From: Akkermansiaceae bacterium
Lineage (GTDB): Bacteria > Verrucomicrobiota > Verrucomicrobiia > Verrucomicrobiales > Akkermansiaceae
Assembly: GCA_905182405.1 (NCBI GenBank)
Contig: CAJJBQ010000002.1
Coordinates: 744,001 to 808,000 of the forward strand
Direction of reading: 5' to 3'
Length of the DNA stretch: 64,000 bases
This document shows, in pieces, positions 27,570 through 35,830 of this stretch. The notes beneath the pieces are model-generated. The model made no database searches and was not told where the DNA came from. It saw nothing but the letters and a program-made list of their open reading frames with translations. Numbering within the stretch: position 1 is the first letter of the stretch; the number at the start of each line of letters is the position of its first letter. Made by a program: the position numbers and the translations under genes.

Positions 27570-28027
27570 GAGCTGGGATCAGTTTCAGAGGGGCTTAAAG
27601 GAGGCAGAGGCTTCTTAACTCGATAGATTAGTTCGTCATCCCCGTAACCCGCTTGCACTGCGGCGCTGTGCGCTGCAAGAATTTTCCCCCAAGGGCAGTC
27701 CTCATCAGCTCGCAGAACCAACTTAAGGCCTTTCCTTAAATCTCGGTTTGCAATGAGAGTTTCTTTAAGAAGGCCTTCAACAATCGGCAACCCGTCGATC
27801 TCAGCTGTCCCCTCCTTATTCAGGGAGAGAACAGATCGCGCCTTAGTCACGGTGGTCACCTTGAGCGAATTCACAGTCGGCAGGCTCACCTTCATCTCCG
27901 GACTGGGAATGGGCTCCTCATACTCTCTCATCGTCACGATGAAGAAAAAGAGCAAGGTCACCAAAATATCGATCAAGGGAACGATCGGCACCGCGACGGG
28001 CTTTTTGGGGGGTCGATGAAATTCCAC
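27566..28027 (-). CDS. exbD: ExbD/TolR-like biopolymer transport protein
   Basis: A 153-residue protein with one N-terminal membrane segment (VPIVPLIDILVTLLFFFIV, about 14-32) containing the aspartate that conducts protons in ExbD/TolR. The rest is periplasmic and ends in the expected alpha/beta domain (LVLRADEDCPWGKILAAHSA). It would couple the proton gradient to the TonB-like protein of the same operon. It follows exbB after 12 bases and overlaps def by 4 bases. Confidence 0.87.
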   Translation of the reverse strand: MEFHRPPKKPVAVPIVPLIDILVTLLFFFIVTMREYEEPIPSPEMKVSLPTVNSLKVTTVTKARSVLSLNKEGTAEIDGLPIVEGLLKETLIANRDLRKGLKLVLRADEDCPWGKILAAHSAAVQAGYGDDELIYRVKKPLPPLSPSETDPSS

Positions 28028-28039
28028 AGTTCTATCGAG

Positions 28040-28681
28040 TTACTTGTCAAAGAAAAAAACGTGTTGGTGACAAGCGGATACCACCCGTCCCAGGAGCACC
28101 TCCAGTCTTGCGGAAAGAGTTTCAATCTTTCTGCTAAAATAGCTCTGTGCGATGACCGAAGGAACGGCAATTGCAATTCCCACAATCGTCGTGCTGAGCG
28201 CCTTCGCAATTCCCAAGCCGATGATTTCCTTGTCATCCAAATCAGCAAAAACAGTAACCAGTCCACTCGCTGTGCCGAGTAAACCGAGCAAGGGCGCGAT
28301 CGTAATAACGACCTCCAACACCGGCATTCCGGAATGCATACGAACGATCTCTTCACGTGCCGACGATTGAACCGCTTCCTGCACTTCCCCCTGGGTCCGA
28401 CCCGCATTTCTAAGGGCAACTGAGCAGAGGCGAGAAAGCGAATTCTCCCCCTTGGAAAACTCCTGCTGAAGGTCGCTAAGCGTTCCCGCCTCCAGATGCT
28501 CCTCGAATTTCTCCACTTCTTGTCCAAGCCGATCTGGAAGAATTTTTAGACGTGTCAACGTCAGGGCCTTCAAAATAATTACAGTCAGAGCCGCAATGGA
28601 ACAGAGCGCGAGGAGGAACATAAAGAGTCCTCCACCACTGAAAAATTGCCAAGTCTCACGTATGGCTTCCGTAAAATTCAT
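28040..28681 (-). CDS. exbB: ExbB/TolQ/MotA-family proton channel protein
   Basis: A 213-residue inner-membrane protein with three membrane segments (about 17-40, 125-150 and 163-185). The family signature is in the second: TIAPLLGLLGTASGLVTVF, followed by AKALSTTIVGIAIAVPSV in the third. It forms the channel with ExbD. It lies 6 bases after the TonB-like gene and 12 bases before exbD. ExbB and TolQ cannot be told apart from sequence alone; the TonB-like neighbour favours ExbB. Confidence 0.87.
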   Translation of the reverse strand: MNFTEAIRETWQFFSGGGLFMFLLALCSIAALTVIILKALTLTRLKILPDRLGQEVEKFEEHLEAGTLSDLQQEFSKGENSLSRLCSVALRNAGRTQGEVQEAVQSSAREEIVRMHSGMPVLEVVITIAPLLGLLGTASGLVTVFADLDDKEIIGLGIAKALSTTIVGIAIAVPSVIAQSYFSRKIETLSARLEVLLGRVVSACHQHVFFFDK

Positions 28682-28687
28682 AGAGGT

Positions 28688-29818
28688 CTAATAGTTGAAG
28701 GTGATGTTAAGCTCAAGGAGTTCTCCATCCAGTTCTTTACTGACTTCTATAGGCATTACTGGAAATTTACTGGCTTGGATTGAGTCGAGAATGATCGCCC
28801 TCTGCATGTCGGACGCTCCTCGCATCTCTACCTGCCTCCGACCCGACACCTTTCCTTTCGCATCCACCAAAAAGCGAATCGTAATATGGCCGGGAGCTGA
28901 ATGAACTCGAAATTTGAAATGTCTCGGCTGCCACTCACGTTCGATAAGTCGGAAAATTGTTTCCTGATAGCGGCCCAAGGGACTGTCTTCGACATTGAGC
29001 GATCCTTTTCCCGAGGCATTGAGTGTCCCCTGAACTTTCGTCTTTGATTGCTGGGATTGGAACTCTCCTTGGGAATCCCCTTCATTTTTGACGACTTTGG
29101 CATCTTTCTTCGTCATCGGAGAAGTCTCCTCAACCTTAGCTTGCACTTCTTCTTTGGGCGCTTTTTTTACCGTCGCATCATCGAGAGTTTCCGTCACCCC
29201 CTCTGTATCCACGAAATCCACGGGCACATCCTTAACCATCGCCGTCTTCTCCAAAGGCCTAGATTCAGCAAGAGAGGCACTGACTTTTTCCCGAGAGGAC
29301 GAGTCCCTTCCCTCACTCACTTTACCGATCGACTCACCCTTAATCCCACTGCCCTTGTCCGGTCCATCATTGAACTTTTCATTGGTCACTTTAATGTCCT
29401 CCAACACCTCTCGGTCTCCAGACAAAGCGATTTCTTTCTTGTCCCCCGCCATCGCATTGGCATCACTAGAGGCAACAGTGTCTTTTTTTCCAAAAAAATC
29501 TGCCTTCTCAGGAGCAGCTGTCTCCTGAGCATCTTCCGGCTGAGCAAATCTAGGGCGCTCGGAAGAGAAGGGTATTTCTTCTTCCTTAACCACCACTGGA
29601 ACCTCGATCACTGGGACTGGATCTTCTTCAAATCGGATGACTATTTCGCTCATCTCCCCGGAATCCTTTTCCTCAGAATCTCTTGCCTCGCTCACCTTTC
29701 CGGCGATCAGCTCAAAGAGAAGAAGGGCGGCGAAGATGCAAAACACCAAAACGTGCAGCCAGACCGCCACTAAAATAGCAATCCAGAGTTCACGTTGATA
29801 AGAAATACCAGTAATCAC
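28688..29818 (-). CDS. TonB/TolA-like energy-transducing protein
   Basis: A 376-residue protein with one N-terminal membrane helix (LWIAILVAVWLHVLVFCIFA, about 11-30), then a very long charged, low-complexity linker (about 40-275, rich in E, K, S, D), then a C-terminal TonB-like domain (about 280-376): RYQETIFRLIEREWQPRHF and ITIRFLVDAKGKVSGRR. The domain would contact outer-membrane receptors or the Tol-Pal system. The helix lacks an obvious SxxxH motif except the histidine in VWLHVLV. It is the second gene of the block, 42 bases after rodA. Confidence 0.8.
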   Translation of the reverse strand: MITGISYQRELWIAILVAVWLHVLVFCIFAALLLFELIAGKVSEARDSEEKDSGEMSEIVIRFEEDPVPVIEVPVVVKEEEIPFSSERPRFAQPEDAQETAAPEKADFFGKKDTVASSDANAMAGDKKEIALSGDREVLEDIKVTNEKFNDGPDKGSGIKGESIGKVSEGRDSSSREKVSASLAESRPLEKTAMVKDVPVDFVDTEGVTETLDDATVKKAPKEEVQAKVEETSPMTKKDAKVVKNEGDSQGEFQSQQSKTKVQGTLNASGKGSLNVEDSPLGRYQETIFRLIEREWQPRHFKFRVHSAPGHITIRFLVDAKGKVSGRRQVEMRGASDMQRAIILDSIQASKFPVMPIEVSKELDGELLELNITFNY

Positions 29819-29860
29819 CTTGAGGGAATAGTCGTCATTACTAGGGACGCTGGCAACTTC

Positions 29861-31030
29861 TTAGTCCACCTCGATATACTTGCTCCGGTGGACCCAGATG
29901 CTCTGCACCAGTCCCAAAAGAAACATGCAGATCAAGACAAAGGTTCCGGAGTAGCTCACGAGCGGAAGTGGAATTCCCGTGATCGGAGTGAGAAGGATAC
30001 ACATCCCTATGTTCTCGAACATGTGGGCAAAAAATAATCCTACGACCCCTCCAACAATGAGCCGCCCGGCCATATCTCTGCTATAAAAGGCGATAAAGAG
30101 GCACTGAATCAGCAAGAGGGCAAATCCTGATATCAAAACTAAGCCCCCTCGAAAGCCCTGCTCTTCCGCGATCACCGCGAAAATAAAGTCGTTGTGCGCC
30201 GTCTTCCACGGAATATAACGTTTATCGTGGAGAGAATTAGTGGCTCCCCAACCACCCCCTTTCCATCCTGCTTTTCCCACAGCTGTCGAGACCCAGTAAG
30301 CGGCCCAGTTCTCATCTGTCTTAGTGACGTAACCATTTTCGATCGTTTCTAGGTAGCTCTCGATCCGCTGGGTTCCCCGCTCTGAGAGACTTGGGAGGAG
30401 AATAAAATAGGTAATGGGCAGAATTCCAATCACCAGAGCCAGCATAAAGGTCAGGTAACGCCAGGGAATTCCACCAACAAGAAGAGCCACCACCGCCACG
30501 GGAACCCAAACAAGCGCCGACCCCATATCACCAATCTTCACCACCATAAAAAAGGGAACCCCGGTTAAGATCCCAATGATGGCCACGCGAACCATCGGGG
30601 CGCCAAGGAGACGATGAACCTTGACCAAGTCCTGCGACAGAGTAGCAATCGCAATAATCCCCGCAGCAATGGCAACTTGAGTCGGTTGAAATTTAATGCC
30701 AATCCCGGGAATAGTAATTCGGTGGTTTTCATCGCCGAAATTCATTGCATGCACCATTAAGCTGATTCCCATAATATACATCGGAACCCCCAGCCAGCGA
30801 ACCCAGCGGTAGTCAATCAAAGCGGCTGCAAAGTAGACGATCGTACCCAAAAGCATCCACTTTTTATGCAATCCGGCATAATATTCTCCCCCTCCCATCC
30901 CCGAACCATCGAGAACAGGGAGATGCCGCGCCGCACTCTCGATCGCAAAGACACCAAAGATCAGAAGGGCATACATCGTAAAAACGAGCACCCAGTTCAT
31001 TCCCAGAATCTTTCGAAAAAGTGGAGTCAT
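29861..31030 (-). CDS. rodA: RodA/FtsW-type SEDS glycosyltransferase
   Basis: A 389-residue polytopic membrane protein with about ten hydrophobic segments. It has the SEDS signature near the C-terminus, TPITGIPLPLVSYSGTFVL, and a large periplasmic loop after residue 230 (RGTQRIESYLETIENG, AYWVSTAVGKAGWKGGGWG). SEDS proteins polymerise peptidoglycan glycan strands. The short cytosolic ends and TPITGIPLP favour RodA over FtsW, though no mreB/mreC neighbour is present here. It is the first gene of the minus-strand block running into tonB-like, exbB, exbD and def. Confidence 0.88.
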   Translation of the reverse strand: MTPLFRKILGMNWVLVFTMYALLIFGVFAIESAARHLPVLDGSGMGGGEYYAGLHKKWMLLGTIVYFAAALIDYRWVRWLGVPMYIMGISLMVHAMNFGDENHRITIPGIGIKFQPTQVAIAAGIIAIATLSQDLVKVHRLLGAPMVRVAIIGILTGVPFFMVVKIGDMGSALVWVPVAVVALLVGGIPWRYLTFMLALVIGILPITYFILLPSLSERGTQRIESYLETIENGYVTKTDENWAAYWVSTAVGKAGWKGGGWGATNSLHDKRYIPWKTAHNDFIFAVIAEEQGFRGGLVLISGFALLLIQCLFIAFYSRDMAGRLIVGGVVGLFFAHMFENIGMCILLTPITGIPLPLVSYSGTFVLICMFLLGLVQSIWVHRSKYIEVD

Positions 31031-31297
31031 AAAAAGCGAATCTTTAAATTAGGTGACCCGCTGCCCTTAGTCGAGTGTTTGGATTAACCCTCGATAAATC
31101 TCTCAAATCCCCAATGCAAAGGAAATGGACGCTGTGATCCCCAACTATTCCAATTTTTAACTCTTTATCATCCAACAAATAACAAGATGTGACACAACCA
31201 ACTAAACAAAAGCGCATGATAACTTCTGGAAGCCCACCCTGTCATCGCCCTCAACACCAATAGCTTTCTAACCTCCGTCTTCATTGAAGGGGAACAA

Positions 31298-31444
31298 ATG
31301 GACGCCTATCGCCCGATTACAGTGACTGATGACAACACCCATCTGAACACCGTTAAGGGTGATTTCGTAGGCAAGGCCGAGCATAAAGACGACCATGTCA
31401 TCGATATTGACGTCTTCCTTGGTGGCGACGACTTCGCAGAGTAG
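31298..31444 (+). pseudogene. Short protein-like remnant, unidentified
   Basis: 48 residues from ATG 31298 to TAG 31442-31444; the frame remains open upstream to about 31218. The sequence is acidic and compositionally normal for a real protein (MDAYRPITVTDDNTHL onward). I do not recognise it. The minus-strand frame over the same bases is its shadow. It precedes a plus-strand terminator by 155 bases. Confidence 0.3.
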
Positions 31445-31599
31445 ATTAACATCGGCATCCGCTTCTGCTTCTGAGCCCTTCCAAAGAGAGAGAATCACCG
31501 CGTCTTTTTCATGATCTACCGGGTTTCCTAATCGATTCTCGAATAGCTCCTCGGGACATCGTTCTCACTTGCAAGGCAGAACCCGATGCACAACCACAG

Positions 31600-31630
31600 A
31601 ATGAGGACGCGTAACGCTCCCTCATTTTTT
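31600..31630 (+). terminator. Intrinsic terminator
   Basis: AATGAGG (31600-31606) pairs with CCTCATT (31620-31626), a 7-bp stem with a 13-base loop running into a T tract to 31630. It acts on the plus strand, so it closes the small remnant upstream and insulates the pqi block. Confidence 0.65.
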
Positions 31631-31640
31631 GTATTCTTCC

Positions 31641-31664
31641 ACCGTTCACCGTTCACCGTTCACC
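31641..31664. repeat. Short tandem repeat (ACCGTTC)3
   Basis: Three perfect copies of a 7-base unit plus ACCG, just upstream of the pqi-associated genes. Copy number of such short repeats can vary by slippage. Confidence 0.7.
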
Positions 31665-31757
31665 GGCTATCTGCTGTCTTGGCATTTGGTCATTCTGCAG
31701 CGAGACTCCGGTCCTATTTCCCTGGTCCGTCAAACTCCTGCGCTCGTTAACTCTCTC

Positions 31758-32252
31758 ATGAAACGACTTCTTCTCTCTATCCTCCTCATCTCATCGCTTG
31801 CCTTGGGGGCTCCTCCCGAAAAAGCGACAATACCCGAGGAAGCACCGGCCACACCGCCAGACAAGGAAACGCTGGCGCTTCAGGCCCTCGCTCTTGAAAT
31901 CACCGAAACCAAAGGCGAATGGCTCGTGCTTTCAGCTGACACCTTTGGCCGCATCATTGAGCAAACTCCCGAGTATGGTGGAATTATCCACTTGGGAGGC
32001 GCCCGTATATCCATTCCAACCGGATTTTTTTTCGAGATAAATCCCGTTAACCTTTCAAAGAATTTCCGGATCAACTCGATCTTCGGAATCAACTCCGAAA
32101 TGTTCGCTAATTTCTCGGCTGAGGCCGCACCAAAATACAGCCAACTTCACCATACAATCCAGCGCGTTTGTCTCAATTTTTGCAATAAACAAGACTGGAT
32201 CATTCCCTTCACCCAAATCACTGTTCACCAAGCTACTCCCGAACAATCTTGA
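31758..32252 (+). CDS. Secreted protein leading the pqi block, unknown
   Basis: A 164-residue exported protein; ATG 31758 starts the signal peptide MKRLLLSILLISSLALGA. After a proline-rich linker (PEKATIPEEAPATPPDKE) there is a mixed alpha/beta part (LSADTFGRIIEQTPEYGGI, FFFEINPVNLSKNFRINSI). I do not recognise the family. Its stop overlaps the TTG start of the first pqiA gene (TTGA), so it is translated with the Pqi proteins and may be a periplasmic accessory of that transport system. Confidence 0.65.
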   Translation: MKRLLLSILLISSLALGAPPEKATIPEEAPATPPDKETLALQALALEITETKGEWLVLSADTFGRIIEQTPEYGGIIHLGGARISIPTGFFFEINPVNLSKNFRINSIFGINSEMFANFSAEAAPKYSQLHHTIQRVCLNFCNKQDWIIPFTQITVHQATPEQS

Positions 32253-32941
32253 ATTTTCTCCACCGTCAGACCTGGCCTCGCTTGCACGATGAAGGCCATG
32301 AAGTCGCCTGTCGCTTCTGTGACTCGCTGCACGAAGTCGAGTTGATCGAGGAAGGTCAGTCAGCGAGTTGCAATACCTGTGGTGCCCTTCTCTACCGGAA
32401 CCGACCTCAGAGCCTCGAGCGCGCGATTGCCTTCGGCCTATCTGGCACCTTATTTCTCATCGGAATGCTCGCTCTTCCTTTCATCACCTTGGATGTACAA
32501 GGCAGCGCGACCACCGTAAGCATGGTGGAAACCGCAGTCCGCCTTTGGCTTCAGGGAGGTCATACCATTGCCATCACTGTTCTAGTCTCCCTTTTTGTTC
32601 TTCCCCTTACCATTCTCTTCTCTCTTCTCTACATCTGCATCCCCCTTTCGAGAGGAAAAACCCTTCCAGGGGTGCAGTTGGTGGGCTACCTTTTTCAGGT
32701 TATTCAACCATGGATCATGGTCGAGGTCTTCTTCCTCGGAACGATGGTTAGTTTGCTCAAACTCATGAAACTCGCCGATGTTTCCATGGGCTTAGGATTC
32801 TGGTCCATGATCGCCTTGATGCTCAGCCTCGCCGCCTCCGTCAGTGGAATCGACCGGATCGAACTCTGGGATCGAATCGAAGTCGCACTCGCTCAAAAAA
32901 ACACAGAAGGTGCCGCTGTAGAAGGAGGAGTCGAATGTTAA
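32249..32941 (+). CDS. pqiA: PqiA-like membrane protein, first half
   Basis: A 230-residue protein of the paraquat-inducible PqiA family. An N-terminal zinc-ribbon (CRFC then CNTC, about residues 21-44) precedes four membrane segments (for example AFGLSGTLFLIGMLALPFI and TIAITVLVSLFVLPLTILFS). The E. coli PqiA is one protein of about 420 residues with two such units; here each unit is a separate gene. The start is a TTG overlapping the previous stop. It works with the MCE protein downstream to move lipids between membranes. Confidence 0.85.
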   Translation: MNFLHRQTWPRLHDEGHEVACRFCDSLHEVELIEEGQSASCNTCGALLYRNRPQSLERAIAFGLSGTLFLIGMLALPFITLDVQGSATTVSMVETAVRLWLQGGHTIAITVLVSLFVLPLTILFSLLYICIPLSRGKTLPGVQLVGYLFQVIQPWIMVEVFFLGTMVSLLKLMKLADVSMGLGFWSMIALMLSLAASVSGIDRIELWDRIEVALAQKNTEGAAVEGGVEC

Positions 32942-33549
32942 AGAGCGCACAAGAATTAGGAAAAGTCAGTTGCCACATCTGTGCTCAGGTTGGCAGCATC
33001 GAGAAGCATGTCTGCGACCGTTGCCACTCCGAACTTCACTCACGAAAAACGAATAGCGTCCAACGTTGTATTGCTCTCCTCTTCGCCAGCGTAGTCGCCT
33101 ATATTCCTGCGAACGTTTGGCCCATCATGGTCATCACTCAGCTGGGAGTGACCGAAGGAAGTACGATCCTCGGCGGAGTCGCCATCTTCTGGCAAATGAA
33201 AGCCTATCCCATCGCCACCGTCATCTTTATCGCCAGTGTCCTAATCCCGGGTCTAAAAATCATCGCCTTGATATGGCTTTGTGCCCTCGCCAAAGGTCTT
33301 GTGAAAATGTCACCTAAGAGCGCCAATAAGATTTATTGGCTTACCGAGCTCGTCGGTCGTTGGTCCATGGTCGACGTTTTCGTCGTTGCCATCCTCGTCG
33401 CATTGATTCAGATGGGTAATTTTATGTCGATTGAACCAGGCCGCGCGGCAGTATCGTTTACCTTCATGGTGGTCCTCACCATGCTTGCAGCTCACTCATT
33501 TGACCCTAGAATCATCTGGGATAGGGTCCGCAGCACCTCCTCATCATGA
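32935..33549 (+). CDS. pqiA: PqiA-like membrane protein, second half
   Basis: A 204-residue protein equivalent to the second unit of PqiA, with its own zinc-ribbon (CHIC and CDRC, about residues 13-30) and membrane helices (ALLFASVVAYIPANVWPIM, YPIATVIFIASVLIPGLKI). It overlaps the first half by 7 bases and has a good purine-rich stretch (aggaggag) before its ATG. The end overlaps the MCE gene by 4 bases. Confidence 0.85.
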   Translation: MLKSAQELGKVSCHICAQVGSIEKHVCDRCHSELHSRKTNSVQRCIALLFASVVAYIPANVWPIMVITQLGVTEGSTILGGVAIFWQMKAYPIATVIFIASVLIPGLKIIALIWLCALAKGLVKMSPKSANKIYWLTELVGRWSMVDVFVVAILVALIQMGNFMSIEPGRAAVSFTFMVVLTMLAAHSFDPRIIWDRVRSTSSS

Positions 33550-35237
33550 GCGATTCTAAAAAACCAAAGGTCACCGCCGACAGCAAAATCAGCAGGGTTT
33601 GGATTATTCCAATCCTTGGACTGGTCCTTGGAGTATGGCTTGTCAAAAGAAGCCTACAGGAACAGGGCGAAATAGTGACAGTGACCTTTGAAAATGCCGA
33701 TGGTCTTGCCGTCGATAAAACAGAAGTCCACTGCCGAAGCGTCAAAATCGGCGTCGTCGAATCTATCGACCTCGATCCCGTAGATCTGACCGTTGAGGTT
33801 GCCATGCGCATCAACACCGACTACCTGAAGCTTGTCCGTCTCGACTCCAAGTTCTGGGTCGTCCGACCTCGGGTGAGCGGCGCCGGCATTTCCGGACTTG
33901 GAACCGTGTTCAGCGGTGCCTACATCGAGCTGGACCCGGGGCCCATCGGAGGCGAGCAATACGCCTTCAAAGGAGAAGAGCAACCTCCGCTGACCCCAAG
34001 CAGCGTGCCCGGCCTCCGTCTCAGTCTCATCGCGCAAAACCCCGGTTCCATTGATGTCGGCAGCGGAATCTACTTCAACGGGAACCGGGTCGGAAAAGTC
34101 GAAAGTCGCTTCTTCGATCCTGTGCCCCGCACCACTGAGTTCGGAATTTTTATCGACGAACGATTCGCCCAGCTCGTAAACTCCGAGTCCCGCTTCTGGC
34201 GCGACAACGGAATCGACCTTAAAGTCGATACCGGTGGCTTCCAACTTGTTCTCCCGTCTCTCGACTCTCTCATCTCAGGACGCATCAATTTTGGAGTCCC
34301 TCCCGGCATGCCTGAAGGTTACGAACTTCCTTCGGTCGTAAATAGCTTCACTCTTTTTGATGACCTCAGTGAAGCCGAAGCCGATGGTTTCAAAAGCGCA
34401 GCCGATCTCCTCCTTCTCGTTGAACAAGAAGTCCGAGGTCTAAACCCTGGCGCTCCCGTCGAATTCCGGGGACTCAGGGTCGGACGCGTCAGTCAGATTT
34501 CCTACCAACTGGTTTCTCATGCCACCGTTGAAAAAACGCCTATTCTCATTCAGTTGAACGATCATCTTCTCAAACAGCACTTTCCTGAAAGACTTCGTGA
34601 TGAAGGGATCGAAGGAATCAAGATGGCTTTCGAGCAAGGACTCCGTGCCTCCATTAAAACCAGCAATATCATCACAGGGCAGCTCTACATTGATCTCGAT
34701 TACTATCCCGATATCCCGCCAACCGGAGTTGTCCAAATTGACGATTCCCTCATCATTCCCAATGTCGAGACCGGATTTGGCCGCCTTGAAGATAGTATCG
34801 CTGCTTTGTTGAAAAAACTCAACAGTCTCAAAGTTGAACCTTTGCTGACTGAGTTCACTGATGCCGCCAAAGAAGCGACTAACACGATGAAGGAAATCCA
34901 GGGCAGCCTGGGTGGCACCGATGGAATTCTCGCCGAAACCAAGCTCACCATCACTCAGACCAGGGAAATGATGACCGCGCTTAACAGCATTATGAACAGC
35001 GCCGACACCAAGGCTCTACCCAGCGATATTCGCCTTACGATCGCTCAGCTCAACAAGAGCATGAAACCATTTTCCAGCGATGGTGCTGTCTACGGTGACC
35101 TCCTCCGCACCATGGATGAACTCCGCAGTGTCACCCGCTCCATCGAGCGCATGACCACCGAGATCGCCGACAAACCAAACTCACTCCTTTTTGGAAAAGA
35201 TCCCAACACCAAAAAGATCCCCCGTGCACGCCGCTAG
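33546..35237 (+). CDS. pqiB: PqiB-like MCE-domain lipid transport protein
   Basis: A 563-residue protein anchored by one N-terminal helix (VWIIPILGLVLGVWLVK, about 18-34) with three MCE (MlaD) repeats in the periplasm: TVTFENADGLAVDKTEVHC, QNPGSIDVGSGIYFNGNRVG and EVRGLNPGAPVEFRGLRVG are their starts. A long helical C-terminus (about 420-545) can form the needle seen in PqiB. Hexamers make a tunnel for phospholipid between inner and outer membrane. Length matches E. coli PqiB (546). Confidence 0.9.
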   Translation: MSDSKKPKVTADSKISRVWIIPILGLVLGVWLVKRSLQEQGEIVTVTFENADGLAVDKTEVHCRSVKIGVVESIDLDPVDLTVEVAMRINTDYLKLVRLDSKFWVVRPRVSGAGISGLGTVFSGAYIELDPGPIGGEQYAFKGEEQPPLTPSSVPGLRLSLIAQNPGSIDVGSGIYFNGNRVGKVESRFFDPVPRTTEFGIFIDERFAQLVNSESRFWRDNGIDLKVDTGGFQLVLPSLDSLISGRINFGVPPGMPEGYELPSVVNSFTLFDDLSEAEADGFKSAADLLLLVEQEVRGLNPGAPVEFRGLRVGRVSQISYQLVSHATVEKTPILIQLNDHLLKQHFPERLRDEGIEGIKMAFEQGLRASIKTSNIITGQLYIDLDYYPDIPPTGVVQIDDSLIIPNVETGFGRLEDSIAALLKKLNSLKVEPLLTEFTDAAKEATNTMKEIQGSLGGTDGILAETKLTITQTREMMTALNSIMNSADTKALPSDIRLTIAQLNKSMKPFSSDGAVYGDLLRTMDELRSVTRSIERMTTEIADKPNSLLFGKDPNTKKIPRARR

Positions 35238-35252
35238 ATCCTCTTCTTTGCC

Positions 35253-35819
35253 ATGACCTCCAAATTCTTTCTTCTCAGCCTCTTGTTCGGCTTCCTCCTG
35301 TCCTGTAGCTCGACGAACACGAGCTACTATGTCCTTACTCCCGCGGGGAAAGCGCCAGAACGCCAAGGCGTGGGAATCGGAATCGGCCCCATCATCGTAG
35401 CCGACTATCTCGTCGAACGACCCTACCTCATTTTCCAAAGCTCTCCCCACAAAATGGAAATGTCCGATCTCCACCAATGGAGCGGAGCGATGGACGACAA
35501 CTTCGCCCGTGTTCTTGGAGTAAACCTTGGCCGCCGAAAGGTAACCGGAAAGATCCAAACTTACCCTTGGGACCCAAATAACAAACTCGACTATCAAGTC
35601 AGCGCCGATATCCACCAGTTTCACGGGACGGTTGATGGCGATGCCATTCTTGAATCCTCTTGGCGCGTCTATCGTCTTCCCGAAGGGAACCTGGTTTCAA
35701 GCCGCACCAGCTCGCTCATTACTCCGCTTGACTCTGATGGATACGAAGCGCTTGTCGCGGCACAAAGCCGCCTGATCGACATGCTCTCTGCTGAAATTGT
35801 AAAATCACTTCGTAAGTAA
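35253..35819 (+). CDS. pqiC: PqiC-like outer-membrane lipoprotein
   Basis: A 188-residue lipoprotein of the ABC-type transport auxiliary (DUF330) family. The lipobox is LLSC, with lipidation at Cys18 after a signal peptide. The fold markers YYVLTPAG, GIGPIIVADYLVERPYL and LHQWSGAMDDNFARVLGVNL are typical. It should bind the tip of the PqiB needle at the outer membrane. It follows pqiB by 15 bases. Confidence 0.88.
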   Translation: MTSKFFLLSLLFGFLLSCSSTNTSYYVLTPAGKAPERQGVGIGIGPIIVADYLVERPYLIFQSSPHKMEMSDLHQWSGAMDDNFARVLGVNLGRRKVTGKIQTYPWDPNNKLDYQVSADIHQFHGTVDGDAILESSWRVYRLPEGNLVSSRTSSLITPLDSDGYEALVAAQSRLIDMLSAEIVKSLRK

Positions 35820-35830
35820 ACTCCTTCCTC

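Larger units (their letters stand above)
31031..31757. other. Gene-poor region with small ORF, terminator and tandem repeat
   Basis: About 730 bases without a clear gene. A plus-strand frame from about 31218 to TAG 31444 reads protein-like (DAYRPITVTDDNTHLNTV, then GKAEHKDDHVIDIDVF), but its only ATG is at 31298, so it is probably the end of a lost gene. A plus-strand terminator lies at 31600-31630, followed by three copies of ACCGTTC. Confidence 0.45.
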
